Part shown: positions 17,106 to 25,892 of the stretch, in pieces | How the letters are laid out: every line of letters starts with the position of its first letter | Numbering within the stretch: position 1 is the stretch's first letter | From: Silvibacterium dinghuense | GTDB lineage: Bacteria; Acidobacteriota; Terriglobia; Terriglobales; Acidobacteriaceae | Assembly (NCBI RefSeq): GCF_004123295.1 | Contig: NZ_SDMK01000003.1 | Coordinates: forward strand, 124,001-188,000 | Length of the DNA: 64,000 nt | Direction of reading: 5' to 3' | Position numbers and translations under genes: made by a program | Notes under the pieces: model-generated | Told to the model about the DNA's origin: nothing | Seen by the model: only the letters and a program-made list of their open reading frames with translations | Databases searched by the model: none

Positions 17106-19964
17106 TCATGGCTGCATGCCTCGTGCCGGATTGGCGCTGAGACTGATGAGGTTGGCAAGGATGCGGTACGCTCCGGGCACCGCTTCAGGAAACTGGCGAT
17201 AGAGCGCATACGCGGCGTAGATATACAGTCCCTTGCCGTAAGGCGCAATCAGCAGGCCTCCGCGCTGCGGGTCCTGGCCCGGATCAGCCACCTCGGTCAG
17301 CGGCGTGTAGTGCGCATCCCACGAAGCTGCGAAGGTGTGGCCGCGCTCCTCCACCCAGCCCGAGAAGTCGGCCTCGGTGATGCGATTAGGCCACTGAAAG
17401 AGCGGATGCGCAGGCACGAGCAGCTTCACCGGATCGGACTCATCCACCACCTTCTCCGCGCTGCCCGGCAGCGAATAAGGATACGGACCGTAGTCGCGGC
17501 TCATCCCCGGACTCTGATACTGCACAATGACCACGCCGCCGCTGTGAACGTACTCGAGCAGCCGCGCATTGTTGGCCATAAGATCGCTGCGGTTCGAATA
17601 CGCGCGGATACCGACAAGAATCGCGTTGTAACGACTCAGATCGGCAGAGGCGAGATCGGACGCCGTGAGCAGGTGCGGCGCAACGCCCAGCTGCGTAAGA
17701 GCCTCGGGAACCTCGTCGCCGGTGCCCATGATGTAGCCGAGGCGCAGACCAGGAGCAACCTTCACATCGACGCCGCGCGCACGGTAAGTCGCAGGGCGGT
17801 CGAAGAAATACGGGCGCAACCCGGGATATCCCACCCGCTCCACGCCGGTGCTGTACTCGCCGTTGCCGCTCTGCGCCACCGCGCGAAGATCATAGGCCTG
17901 CGCAGCCAGACCGGCAGGATGAATCGTCACCGTATCGGTGACAGATGCATTCGGAGCCAGATGAAAGCTGCTCGAAGCAGGCTCCGCGGTCCACCCCTGC
18001 GGCAGTTCCAGATGCAGCGTGCCGTCGGCCGTATCCGGCTGGTAGTTCTTCACCGAGACCGTCAGAGGAAAAGACTGCGCGCCCAGCGGCACCACTCCGG
18101 CATGCGCGGTGAGATTCACGGCCAGCCGCGGCATCACCACCAGCGGCTCGAAGAGATTCCCATAGCCGTGCTCGCGATGGTTCGTCTGCACCACCTGTCC
18201 GATGCGGATCGGCACGCCGTTGTATTCGAACTCCGCCCAGCCCGCGAGCGGATACGGCGCGAACGGCTGATTCAGCAGCTTCGGATCGGAAATGTCGTAA
18301 TAAGGCTGCGCCGGGGAAGGCCGCGAGAAATAAGGCTCCGTGGGCAGCGCATCGTGCGGCACGGTCACCCGATAAAGGATGTCGCCCTCGTGGCTGGCCG
18401 CGGTATCCATGCCCGGAGCACCGGCGCGTTCGAACTTCCAGGGGGGTTCGCCACTCGAGGCCAGCCAGGTCTTCGTGAGCTTCAGATTGCCGCCGGTCGT
18501 CCACAGCCCGGCGCTGGTCACGTGCAGCCGCACAGTGAACTGCTCGCTGGGCACAACCTCGGTCCGCGTCTCCTCGGCATTGAGCGAGAGTGAGACATTC
18601 TTCGAGCCATCTTCCGGGATCACCAGCGCATTTACCTGCAATCCAAGCGCCTCTGCCAGCGCGGTATTGAACTGCGCGAGCTTGATCTCCAGCTCATGCG
18701 CGACATTCGCCTTGTCGTCCGCGCTCAGACTGCTCGCCTGCACCTGGTCGAGAAGCGACTGCGTTCGCTGCGCGCCCAGCGCAAGCTCGGGCGCGATCTT
18801 CGCCGGATTCGACGGCAGGTAGTTGAAGGTGGCCGTCATCACATGCTGATCGATCTCTTTGAGGGCAGCGGTGAGAAATGCTGTATCCCCATGCGCCAGC
18901 GAAGCGATACCGGCAAGCGACGTATCGATGCCGTCGAAGAAGTTGGTCTCGCGTCCTCCGTCCGCCGCAGGCTCCTGCACATGCGATCCATAGCGGTGAT
19001 AGGCCACGCTGAAATCGCCGGGCAGCGGAGGATTGCCTCCGCCATACTGCGATTTCTGCTGAGCCCAGCCCTCGCGCGCCATCTGCACATACGAGCGCCC
19101 GAGGATCGGGTCGTAGTTTCCTTCCGGAATCTCGACGTCGGCAGTGGGAGCCGTGTCCGACCATTTCTGCTGCACGTAATCGTAGAAGCGCACCGGCGCC
19201 CACTTGTTGGTCGCATAGTCGAACATGCCCTTGCTGGTGACCGAGAAGAACGGCAGCCGCGCATACACCTTCAACGGCGACCACGGCCTCAGGCCCGCGG
19301 CAATCTGATCGGGAAACACGTTCGGATCACCGGCCATGCGGAAGACCTCCTGTGCCGCCTCGCCGGACATCTGGTGATGCCCATGGCCGTCGGTGATATT
19401 CCCGGTAAACACCGAGGTGACAACCAGCGGACGATTCATGCGCACCGCACGCACCACGTCGTAGAGCACGCGGTCGCGCCCCCACTGCTGATGCGCCTCT
19501 TCAAGGGTCTTCGAGAAACCGTAGTCGGCCACGCGCGAGAAAAGCTGCTCGGTGCCCGAATACTGGTCTGCGAGCAGCAGCTCGTTGGTGCGGATGAGGC
19601 CCAGCGCGTCGTCGGCCTCGCCGGACATCGCATTCTGACCGCCCTCGCCGCGCGTCAGCGTGAGAATCGCCGTGCGCGCGCCCAGGCCGCGCGACTCGAG
19701 CGTGAGCATGCCGCCATCTTCGTCATCCGGATGGGCCACGATCATCATCAGGCTCGCCCAGGTATGCAGCTTCTTGAGCGTCTGGGCCAGACCGTCGGCG
19801 CCGCGATCCTCAGGCAGAGTCTGCGCATCGGGCGAAGCAGCGATCGCTGTCTGCCAGGGAGTGACCTGCGCGGCAAGCGGAGAAACGAACGGGAACACCG
19901 TCACGAAGCCGGCCATCGCGAGAGCGGAGGCAGCGCGGATGCGAGTGGAAGCAGCTTTGGACAT
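17106..19964 (-). CDS. Large secreted PIG-L/LmbE family deacetylase-like protein
   Basis: About 952 residues. The ATG at 19964 (MSKAAST) gives a clean signal peptide ending near PLAAQ; the open frame upstream of it runs into repeats. The PIG-L (LmbE) domain follows, with zinc-ligand motif AHPDDED at about 77-83, RTNELLLADQ in the middle and GHGHHQMSG further on. The long C-terminal part includes a beta-rich region and a terminal segment like a glutamine-amidotransferase or ThuA fold (NAILVGIRAYSNR...GGVVIVQYQSP). PIG-L enzymes remove N-acetyl groups from amino sugars. The target is unknown, but an exported glycan deacetylase is a fair guess. The family with this long C-terminal extension is frequent in Acidobacteriota and Bacteroidota. 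Confidence 0.85.
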   Translation of the reverse strand: MSKAASTRIRAASALAMAGFVTVFPFVSPLAAQVTPWQTAIAASPDAQTLPEDRGADGLAQTLKKLHTWASLMMIVAHPDDEDGGMLTLESRGLGARTAILTLTRGEGGQNAMSGEADDALGLIRTNELLLADQYSGTEQLFSRVADYGFSKTLEEAHQQWGRDRVLYDVVRAVRMNRPLVVTSVFTGNITDGHGHHQMSGEAAQEVFRMAGDPNVFPDQIAAGLRPWSPLKVYARLPFFSVTSKGMFDYATNKWAPVRFYDYVQQKWSDTAPTADVEIPEGNYDPILGRSYVQMAREGWAQQKSQYGGGNPPLPGDFSVAYHRYGSHVQEPAADGGRETNFFDGIDTSLAGIASLAHGDTAFLTAALKEIDQHVMTATFNYLPSNPAKIAPELALGAQRTQSLLDQVQASSLSADDKANVAHELEIKLAQFNTALAEALGLQVNALVIPEDGSKNVSLSLNAEETRTEVVPSEQFTVRLHVTSAGLWTTGGNLKLTKTWLASSGEPPWKFERAGAPGMDTAASHEGDILYRVTVPHDALPTEPYFSRPSPAQPYYDISDPKLLNQPFAPYPLAGWAEFEYNGVPIRIGQVVQTNHREHGYGNLFEPLVVMPRLAVNLTAHAGVVPLGAQSFPLTVSVKNYQPDTADGTLHLELPQGWTAEPASSSFHLAPNASVTDTVTIHPAGLAAQAYDLRAVAQSGNGEYSTGVERVGYPGLRPYFFDRPATYRARGVDVKVAPGLRLGYIMGTGDEVPEALTQLGVAPHLLTASDLASADLSRYNAILVGIRAYSNRSDLMANNARLLEYVHSGGVVIVQYQSPGMSRDYGPYPYSLPGSAEKVVDESDPVKLLVPAHPLFQWPNRITEADFSGWVEERGHTFAASWDAHYTPLTEVADPGQDPQRGGLLIAPYGKGLYIYAAYALYRQFPEAVPGAYRILANLISLSANPARGMQP

Positions 19965-20025
19965 GCAGAGCCAGTGTACAAAATAGGGCTCAGGACTCAG
20001 GGCTCGGATAAGAGCGGAATGCCCG

Positions 20026-20066
20026 GGTGCCCCACCCATGACAGTTTTCGTCATGGGTGGGGCACC
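20026..20066. repeat. Perfect 17-bp inverted repeat, dispersed family 3
   Basis: Arms at 20026-20042 and 20050-20066 (GGTGCCCCACCCATGAC and its exact complement) flank a 7-base loop. Related hairpins with a GTGGGGCACC end lie at 40604-40635 and 46733-46763. It could act as a terminator-like or REP-like element; there is no T-run. Confidence 0.75.
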
Positions 20067-20119
20067 GAAAACTTCAACGGCACCCCGCGCATGTCACATA
20101 GGAGAGAAACAAATCGGCA

Positions 20120-20172
20120 TCGCGACCAACAGAAGCGGAGGCGCGAAGCGCAAAAGGCCTGGACGGCCAGTC
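20120..20172. repeat. Dispersed repeat family 2, fused to a family-1 copy
   Basis: A degenerate copy ending in CTGGACGGCCAGTC abuts the left end of the family-1 element at 20174. The 414-base gap between the PIG-L and PfkB genes is thus almost wholly repeats of families 3, 2 and 1. Confidence 0.6.
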
Positions 20173-20173
20173 A

Positions 20174-20382
20174 TAGGCGGCATCCACATATAGCGATAGT
20201 AAAAGGCTGTCATTTCGACCGGAGCAGGACAGTTTCATCGTCCTGCGGAGTGGAGAAACCTGCAGTTTTCTCCGGTACTGGCAAAATCGCAGGTCCCTCC
20301 ACTGCGCTTCGCTCCGGTCGGGATGACAACAATATGGGCAAGTTCTTTAGTTTCATACCAGCTATATGGGGATGCCGTCTAG
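20174..20382. repeat. Family-1 repeat, full copy 1 (MITE-like, inverted orientation)
   Basis: About 209 bp bounded by GGCGGCATCCACATATAG on the left and CTATATGGGGATGCCGTCTAG on the right, an imperfect terminal inverted repeat. The interior is near-identical to the reverse complement of 43153-43377. The CTAG at its right end supplies the TAG stop of the PfkB gene (minus strand). Confidence 0.8.
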
Positions 20383-21335
20383 CGAGCCAGCAGCGCGAAC
20401 TCCGCCGCGTCGTGGCGCTCACCGGAAGCCATCAGCGCCTCGATGCGCTCCACCGGTTGGATGCCGCCGCGAGCGCCGGCGCCGGCGCAGTTGAGCGCAG
20501 CGGCCGCGCAGGCAAAGTCCAGCTGCCGCTCCAGCGGCCAGCCCTGCAGCAGCGCAAAGATAAAGCCGGCGTGGAAGATATCCCCCGCGCCCGTAGTGTC
20601 GACCACCGGCACGCTGTAAGCCGCGGAATGGTAGAAGCGCGAGCCGTCCCAGGCCAGCACGCCATGCTCGCCGAGCGTGGCCGCGGCCAGCTTGCAGCCG
20701 CTCTCGCGCTGCAGGCGGCGAAGAGCAAACTCCAGATCCGCTTCACCTGTGAAGCGATTGGGAAAGTCGCGGCTGACGATCAGGTAGTCGATGAGCGGCA
20801 CCAGTTGCTCGATGCCGGCATAGAGCTCATCAAGATCGGCAATCACCGGCACACCGGCTTCGCGAGCCCAGCGGGCCGCCTGAATAGCAGCTTCCGTATC
20901 CCATCCATCCAGGTGCAGAGCGCGGGCATTCACCACCCACTCGCGGCTCAGCTCTTCGGCGCGCATAATCAACGCATCGTCGCGGCGGTTGAGCACCGTG
21001 CGCTCGCCGGTACCATCCACAAAGATCAGCGACTGCGCGCTGGCGCCGCCGGGAACAGTAAGAATCCGCGCCTCGACGCCCATGCGGTCGAACTCGCTGC
21101 GATGCAGGCGCGCCGCATCATCCTCGCCGAGCTTGCCGACGTAGCGGGTACGCAGTCCCCACTGCGCGCAGGCAATGACCGTGCTGGCTACCTGGCCGCC
21201 GGGCAGAATGCTCGAGCTGCGGTACTCGCCCTTGGCGCCGCGCGCGGGGTAATGCTGGAGGTGAATCAACGTGTCAGTGGCATTCAGCCCGACACCGGCC
21301 AGGTCAACGACCGGCGACTTCTCTGCTTGGGACAT
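20379..21335 (-). CDS. PfkB family carbohydrate kinase
   Basis: A 318-residue ribokinase-fold kinase. The N-terminal part has GGQVASTVIACAQWGL, a substrate-binding PfkB signature. The C-terminal signature DTTGAGDIFHAGF holds the catalytic Asp and the anion hole. It phosphorylates a sugar or nucleoside with ATP in the cytoplasm; the exact substrate cannot be assigned, as the family includes ribokinase, fructokinase and sulfofructose kinase. The gene stands alone. Its TAG stop lies inside the CTAG end of a family-1 repeat, so the last residues may have been set by the repeat's arrival. Confidence 0.88.
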   Translation of the reverse strand: MSQAEKSPVVDLAGVGLNATDTLIHLQHYPARGAKGEYRSSSILPGGQVASTVIACAQWGLRTRYVGKLGEDDAARLHRSEFDRMGVEARILTVPGGASAQSLIFVDGTGERTVLNRRDDALIMRAEELSREWVVNARALHLDGWDTEAAIQAARWAREAGVPVIADLDELYAGIEQLVPLIDYLIVSRDFPNRFTGEADLEFALRRLQRESGCKLAAATLGEHGVLAWDGSRFYHSAAYSVPVVDTTGAGDIFHAGFIFALLQGWPLERQLDFACAAAALNCAGAGARGGIQPVERIEALMASGERHDAAEFALLAR

Positions 21336-21423
21336 ATCAAAACTCTAAACCCTCTTTCGATGCGCACGCCGGCCGCCCCGGCTCAGAAAAGATTTTCCCC
21401 GCCTGTAGATATAGGCTAAAAGC

Positions 21424-22449
21424 ATGAAGCTCCTTCTCCGCTCCGCCGTCCTCGCTTCCCTGCTGGCAGCCCCTCTCCTGCACGCGCAGAATGCGCCCAG
21501 GGCTACGCTGCTCGCACTCTCGAAGCAGGATCGCACGCTTGCCGTCATCGACCCTTCGACGCTGAAGGTCATCGCGAAGATGCCGGTGGGCTCGGACCCG
21601 CATGAGGTGATCGCCTCCAACGACGGCCGCACCGCCTACGTCTCGAACTACGGCTTCGGAGCCTTCCATACCCTCGCGGTGGTGGACCTGGTGAACCACA
21701 AAGCCCTCAGCCCGGTCGACCTCGGGCCGCTGGCCGGACCGCACGGCCTGGCCTGGGCCGGCGGCCGCGTCTGGTTCACCGCGGAAAAGGCGAAGTCGAT
21801 CGGCCGCTATGACCCCTCGAGCAAGCGCATCGACTGGATTCTGGGCACCGGACAGAACCGCACGCACATGGTCTGGGTCTCCCAGGACATGCAGCGCATC
21901 GTCACCACCAACGTCAACTCCGGCACCGTGACCATTGCCGAGCCCGTAGCGCTGCCCAAACCGCCCGCCGCACTCCCCGGAGAGCCGATGCCGAAGAGCG
22001 ATTGGGATGAGACGGTCGTAAAAGTAGGTAACGGCTCGGAGGGCTTCGACGTCTCGCCGGACACGAAGGAAATCTGGGTTGCCAACGCAAAGGACGGCAC
22101 CATCTCCGTTCTCTCCTTTGCGGAAAAGAAGGTCGTGGCGACGCTGCAGGCCAACGTCCCCGGCGCCAATCGTCTCAAGTTCACGCCTGACGGCAAGTAC
22201 GTCCTCGTTTCCAGTCTGCAGAAGGGCGAGCTGACGGTGCTCGACGCCGCCACGCGCAAAGTCGTGAAGCGCATTCCCATGGGCCACGGCGCGGCAGGCA
22301 TCGTCGTACAGCCGGACGGCGCCCGCGCATATATCGCCTGCACGCCGGACAACGACATCGCCGTGCTCGACCTGCATACCTGGCAGATTGTGGGCCACAT
22401 CAACGCCGGCGCGGGCCCGGACGGCATGACCTGGACCGTTCGCCAGTAG
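21424..22449 (+). CDS. Secreted YncE-like beta-propeller (YVTN repeat) protein
   Basis: A 341-residue protein. A signal peptide (MKLLLRSAVLASLLAAPLLHAQ) is followed by a seven-bladed propeller pattern with repeats such as RTAYVSNYGFG, KEIWVANAKDGTISVLSF, KYVLVSSLQKGELTVLD and ARAYIACTPDNDIAVLDL. It resembles the YVTN/YncE family, which are periplasmic or surface proteins of unsettled function; YncE binds DNA in vitro. It starts 88 bases from the divergent PfkB gene and ends in front of a strong terminator. Confidence 0.85.
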   Translation: MKLLLRSAVLASLLAAPLLHAQNAPRATLLALSKQDRTLAVIDPSTLKVIAKMPVGSDPHEVIASNDGRTAYVSNYGFGAFHTLAVVDLVNHKALSPVDLGPLAGPHGLAWAGGRVWFTAEKAKSIGRYDPSSKRIDWILGTGQNRTHMVWVSQDMQRIVTTNVNSGTVTIAEPVALPKPPAALPGEPMPKSDWDETVVKVGNGSEGFDVSPDTKEIWVANAKDGTISVLSFAEKKVVATLQANVPGANRLKFTPDGKYVLVSSLQKGELTVLDAATRKVVKRIPMGHGAAGIVVQPDGARAYIACTPDNDIAVLDLHTWQIVGHINAGAGPDGMTWTVRQ

Positions 22450-22468
22450 CATCCGCACAGGAAACAGA

Positions 22469-22503
22469 AAAGGCTGCGCCGGCATTCCGCCTGCGCAGCC
22501 TTT
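22469..22503 (+). terminator. Intrinsic terminator after the propeller gene
   Basis: A perfect 11-bp stem, AAAGGCTGCGC at 22469-22479 and GCGCAGCCTTT at 22493-22503, with a 13-base loop and a T-rich tail. Confidence 0.85.
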
Positions 22504-22631
22504 CGTTTGTCCGCCTTCCCCTCACGCCCGGCTCGCACAAACGAGGAGCCACCATGCGGCAGTCGGCACAAACCCCTTTCACCACAGCACTTTCCGAGAG
22601 ACATTGAACTCTCCATAAAGGCTAAATACTA

Positions 22632-22674
22632 CTTTTTGATTATTACTCTCTAAAAGAGAGTAATAATCAAAAAG
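22632..22674. promoter_or_regulatory. Perfect 43-bp palindrome upstream of the HxlR gene
   Basis: Two exact 20-base arms (22632-22651 and 22655-22674) flank AAA. The arms are A/T-rich and include ATTACT and its complement AGTAAT, like the ACT...AGT half-sites bound by HxlR-type dimers. It lies 27 bases before the HxlR start. An operator for autoregulation is the best reading. It lacks the GC stem and T-run of a terminator. Confidence 0.7.
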
Positions 22675-22701
22675 ATCTATATCCATTCAAAGGGTAGTCA
22701 T

Positions 22702-23151
22702 ATGACCGCACTGACCTTACCTGACGAAAAAGAGCCCGGGAAGCCCGCAGCCACCCCGCCAGAACCTGGCGATCCCGCCACCGATCCCCAAATCGATCCC
22801 CAAATCGATCCAAAGATCGAAAAGCTGACCCGCGAGATCATCGAGCGGGTCGCCGACAAATGGACCATGCTGGTGATCGAGGCGCTCGCCACCCACGGCA
22901 TTCTCCGCTTCATGCAGATCGGCGAGCGGGTAGACGGCATCAGCCTCAAGATGCTGACCAGGACCCTGCGCCAGCTGGAGCACGACGGCCTGGTGGTCCG
23001 CACCGTGCACCCGGTCATCCCGCCCCACGTCGACTACGAGCTCACGCATCTCGGCCTCAGCCTCAGTGAAGCCTTCTGCGGCGTATGGATATGGGCAGAG
23101 ACGCATCACGAGGAGATCGAACGCGCCCGCAAGGCCTTCCCCATGCGGTAG
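22702..23151 (+). CDS. HxlR family winged-helix transcriptional regulator
   Basis: A 149-residue regulator. After a Pro/Asp-rich N-terminus of about 40 residues comes the HxlR winged helix: DKWTMLVIEALATHGILRFMQI, then ISLKMLTRTLRQLEHDGLVVR and PHVDYELTHLGLSL. The conserved Cys just before the DKW-type motif in redox-sensing members is absent (VADKW), so sensing is probably not through that thiol. The N-terminus contains a short tandem repeat, DPQIDPQIDPKI, mirrored by a 12-bp DNA repeat at about 22783-22818. A perfect palindrome sits just upstream, and the APC permease gene follows in the same direction and is a plausible target. Confidence 0.88.
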   Translation: MTALTLPDEKEPGKPAATPPEPGDPATDPQIDPQIDPKIEKLTREIIERVADKWTMLVIEALATHGILRFMQIGERVDGISLKMLTRTLRQLEHDGLVVRTVHPVIPPHVDYELTHLGLSLSEAFCGVWIWAETHHEEIERARKAFPMR

Positions 23152-23185
23152 TCTGAAGCTTCGATTCCCCTCTACCGACGCGACT

Positions 23186-24619
23186 TTGGCCGACCCCGAA
23201 CAGATCGTATCCGGACAGCCCGCACTCGAGCGCCGCATCGGCCTGGGCAGCGCCATTTCGCTGAACATGATGAACATGATCGGCGTGGGCCCCTTCATCA
23301 CGCTGCCGCTGGTCGTGGCAGCGATGGGCGGCTCGCAGGCGGTGCTGGGCTGGCTGCTCGGAGCGCTGATCGCTATCTGCGACGGCCTGGTGTGGGCCGA
23401 ACTCGGCGCGGCCATGCCGGAGGCCGGCGGCTCCTACGCCTTCCTGCGCGAGATCTATGGCCGCAACGGAGCCGGGCGCATGATCTCGTTCCTCTACATC
23501 TGGCAGCTCGGCTTCAGCGCGCCGCTCTCCATCGCTTCGGGATGTATCGGCCTCGCACAGTACGCGGCCTGGCTGTGGCCGGCGCTGCATACGCCGATCC
23601 TTCATTTGCCCGGTGGCGCCTCCATCCCGGCAGTGAGTTTTCTGGCCGCGGCCACCTGCCTGCTAGCCGTGGCCATGCTCTATCGCAATGTCAGCACCAT
23701 TGCCCGCACCGCCTGGGTGCTCACCGGTGGAGTGCTCTTCACCATCGGCGCGGTCATTGTCGCCGGGTTTACGCACTTCCATGCCGCGCTGCTGCGCCCT
23801 GCGCCACACGCCTTCGATCTGCACGCAGGCTTCTTCGCCGGGCTGGGTTCGGCAACGCTGCTCGCCACCTATGACTATTGGGGCTACTACTCGGTCTGCT
23901 TCCTCGGCAGCGAGGTCAAGGAGCCGGGGCGCACCATTCCACGCGCGGTTCTGTGGTCCATCGTGATCGTCGCCGCGCTCTATCTCGCGATGAACGTGAG
24001 CGTGCTCGGGGTCATCCCGGTACAGGAGCTCACGCACTCCGGCACCGCCAAACTCGCTATCGTGTCTACGTTAATGCAGCAGACATTCGGTGCCGGCACA
24101 GCCCGTGTGCTCACACTCCTGGTCATGTGGACAGCGTTCGCCTCCGTCTACTCGCTGCTGCTCGCCTACTCGCGCGCCCCCTATGCCGCCGCGCTCGACG
24201 GCAACTACTTCCGCGCCTTCGCGCATGTGGACAAGCGGCACAAGTTTCCGTCTGTTTCCCTGCTGGCACTGGGCGGCATGGCAGCCATCTTCTGCTTCTT
24301 CCATCTGGCAACGGTGATCGCCGCGCTGGTCGCCATCCGCATCCTGCTGCAATACCTGCTGCAGCAGATCGGCGTGATCGTGCTGCGCATACGACGGCCG
24401 GAGATGCCGCGCCCTTTCCGCGTGTGGCTCTATCCGCTGCCGCCGCTGGCTGCGCTGGCCGGCTTCCTGTTCATCGTCTTCTCGCGCAAGGAAGCCTCAC
24501 GCGAGCTGCTGGATGCCGTTGCCGTTGCCATCAGCGGGTCCGCGCTCTACCTCGTACGCGCCTGGCGCAGACGCGAATGGCCTTTCCGCCCTGCTCACTC
24601 CGAGGCCGACGGCGGGTGA
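23186..24619 (+). CDS. APC superfamily amino-acid permease
   Basis: About 477 residues with roughly 12 hydrophobic segments. The first helix NMMNMIGVGPFITLPLV has the unwound GVGPF motif of amino acid/polyamine/organocation transporters, and GGSYAFLREIYG follows in the third helix. It takes up or exchanges an amino acid or amine across the inner membrane. Start choice is uncertain. The frame opens at an ATG at 23066, but this overlaps the HxlR gene by 86 bases. A TTG at 23186 gives a normal N-terminus (MADPEQIVSG), and no good ribosome binding site helps decide. The 3' end overlaps the convergent nucleoside-permease gene by 25 bases. Confidence 0.85.
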   Translation: MADPEQIVSGQPALERRIGLGSAISLNMMNMIGVGPFITLPLVVAAMGGSQAVLGWLLGALIAICDGLVWAELGAAMPEAGGSYAFLREIYGRNGAGRMISFLYIWQLGFSAPLSIASGCIGLAQYAAWLWPALHTPILHLPGGASIPAVSFLAAATCLLAVAMLYRNVSTIARTAWVLTGGVLFTIGAVIVAGFTHFHAALLRPAPHAFDLHAGFFAGLGSATLLATYDYWGYYSVCFLGSEVKEPGRTIPRAVLWSIVIVAALYLAMNVSVLGVIPVQELTHSGTAKLAIVSTLMQQTFGAGTARVLTLLVMWTAFASVYSLLLAYSRAPYAAALDGNYFRAFAHVDKRHKFPSVSLLALGGMAAIFCFFHLATVIAALVAIRILLQYLLQQIGVIVLRIRRPEMPRPFRVWLYPLPPLAALAGFLFIVFSRKEASRELLDAVAVAISGSALYLVRAWRRREWPFRPAHSEADGG

Positions 24620-25662
24620 TCGCGATACTCGCTCCAGTGCGCGAGAATGGCATCGACCACTGGCCTCCCGACCGCATACGCTGCTTCGAGTGACGGCAGA
24701 TAAGCGCCGAAGCGGCTCACCTTCTGCTCGGTCAGGCTCTCGGCGGCGGACATGCCCACGGGAGGCTGATCGTAGTTCGATACGGTTCTCAGGACGAGCA
24801 CGCGCCGCTCGTCGACCTTGCCGGCATGAGCAAGAAAGGTGAGCGACTGCAGCGTGCCGGAATCTTCCATGCCACTGACCATGAAGTTGCCCTTGCCGCC
24901 GGTGTAATAGCGCGTCCAGGCATTGGCCCATGTGTCGAGCTTTGCGCCATGCCAGTACGTAGAAGAAGAGACCTCGTCACCCGTGGTGACAAAGGGTGGA
25001 CGCTGCGCGGCAGGCTGGGCGAAGTGCGAGCGCTTCTCGCGCATGCGATCGTCGTCGGCAAGCGGCGTGGACTTGGTTAACTGGAACGCCCAGCGTGTGA
25101 GTCCGGGATTCAGTTCGTAGAGCTCGCCATAGCCCGCGTCAGCCGGCTCCTCGTAGGGTTTGGTACGGCGCAGAGGCACAATGCCGGTCGGCCAGTCGGC
25201 GGGAATCTCGCGCGCATCGAGCTCGTGCGCGATCTCCCCATCGATGACCTGCTGCACCCACACCGCGGAACCAAGCGAAACGTCGGCCGGATCGCCGCCG
25301 GCAATGCCCGCAACCAGCCAGTAGGCATGCGAGAGATCGAAGCGGGGATCGAGGCCCAGCGCCATGATGGTGGCCGCTGCCTTGGCCGTGGCCACGCCGG
25401 TCAGCACGGCGAGCATGCCATCGTTATTCATCCGCAGGTGGTGATAACCGGCATCGAGCGGCAGCACGCGGTCGAGATGCATGCGCTCGACCCAGTACTG
25501 GTATTCGCCCGGTACATCGCCGGTGTCTTCACCCTGTTCATACATGGCGACGATGACAACCTTGATCGGGATCGGATTCGGAATGGACGCGACAGCCTGC
25601 GCATGCAGGCGAAAAGCAAAGAGACAAAGCAGCAGGCCGGGCAGGATGCGGCGCAGGATCAT
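24595..25662 (-). CDS. Purine nucleoside permease (NUP family), exported
   Basis: A 355-residue protein with a signal peptide (MILRRILPGLLLCLFAFRLHAQ). The mature part has family features such as VVIVAMYEQGEDTGDVPGEYQYWVE, YWLVAGIAGGDPAD, GMEDSGT and LRTVSNYDQPP. The fold is that of the nucleoside phosphorylase superfamily. The NUP family was named from a yeast purine nucleoside transporter, but the bacterial proteins look like periplasmic binding or phosphorylase-like proteins. It could work with the neighbouring APC permease, although the two converge rather than form an operon. The 3' ends overlap by 25 bases. Confidence 0.85.
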   Translation of the reverse strand: MILRRILPGLLLCLFAFRLHAQAVASIPNPIPIKVVIVAMYEQGEDTGDVPGEYQYWVERMHLDRVLPLDAGYHHLRMNNDGMLAVLTGVATAKAAATIMALGLDPRFDLSHAYWLVAGIAGGDPADVSLGSAVWVQQVIDGEIAHELDAREIPADWPTGIVPLRRTKPYEEPADAGYGELYELNPGLTRWAFQLTKSTPLADDDRMREKRSHFAQPAAQRPPFVTTGDEVSSSTYWHGAKLDTWANAWTRYYTGGKGNFMVSGMEDSGTLQSLTFLAHAGKVDERRVLVLRTVSNYDQPPVGMSAAESLTEQKVSRFGAYLPSLEAAYAVGRPVVDAILAHWSEYRDHPPSASE

Positions 25663-25779
25663 GAGCCATCCATGGAGTGAGGTGAACGACTCCAGCCTAC
25701 GTGCCCGGCCCTTTCAGAACAAAGGAATTCTCGTGCTTCCCACTCAAGCTGGTGCTGCTCAGGTGGGGGACATACGAAC

Positions 25780-25885
25780 CGCAGGTCTCTCCACTGCGCG
25801 AGACGATAAGACTGTCTCGCTTCGGTCGGGATGACAGGCGTTTAGAAATATGCTCCGGTCGGGATGACAATGAGGCAGAGAAAAG
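25780..25885. repeat. Partial family-1 repeats
   Basis: A GCAGGTCTCTCCACTGCGC segment is followed by two CGGTCGGGATGACA ends (near 25826 and 25857), matching internal parts of the family-1 element but without its terminal repeats. It fills the gap between the nucleoside permease and the small secreted protein. Confidence 0.6.
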
Positions 25886-25892
25886 TAAGGCG

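Noticed and set aside
17088-18593. A 501-codon plus frame antisense to the PIG-L gene
   Set aside because: Shadow of the real gene, Arg-rich and without motifs.
18696-21419. A 907-codon open frame on the plus strand, antisense to the PIG-L and PfkB genes
   Set aside because: It is the shadow of two high-GC genes: product rich in Arg and His, no domain, no ribosome site, and it crosses repeats. The minus-strand genes have clear family motifs.
22632-22674. The 43-bp palindrome considered as a terminator
   Set aside because: The stem is A/T-rich, lacks a following T-run, and the upstream gene already has a good terminator at 22469-22503.
23066-23185. Extension of the APC permease to the ATG at 23066
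   Set aside because: It would overlap the HxlR gene by 86 bases, and the added residues are basic and unlike a transporter N-terminus. It remains possible, as the TTG at 23186 has no good ribosome site.
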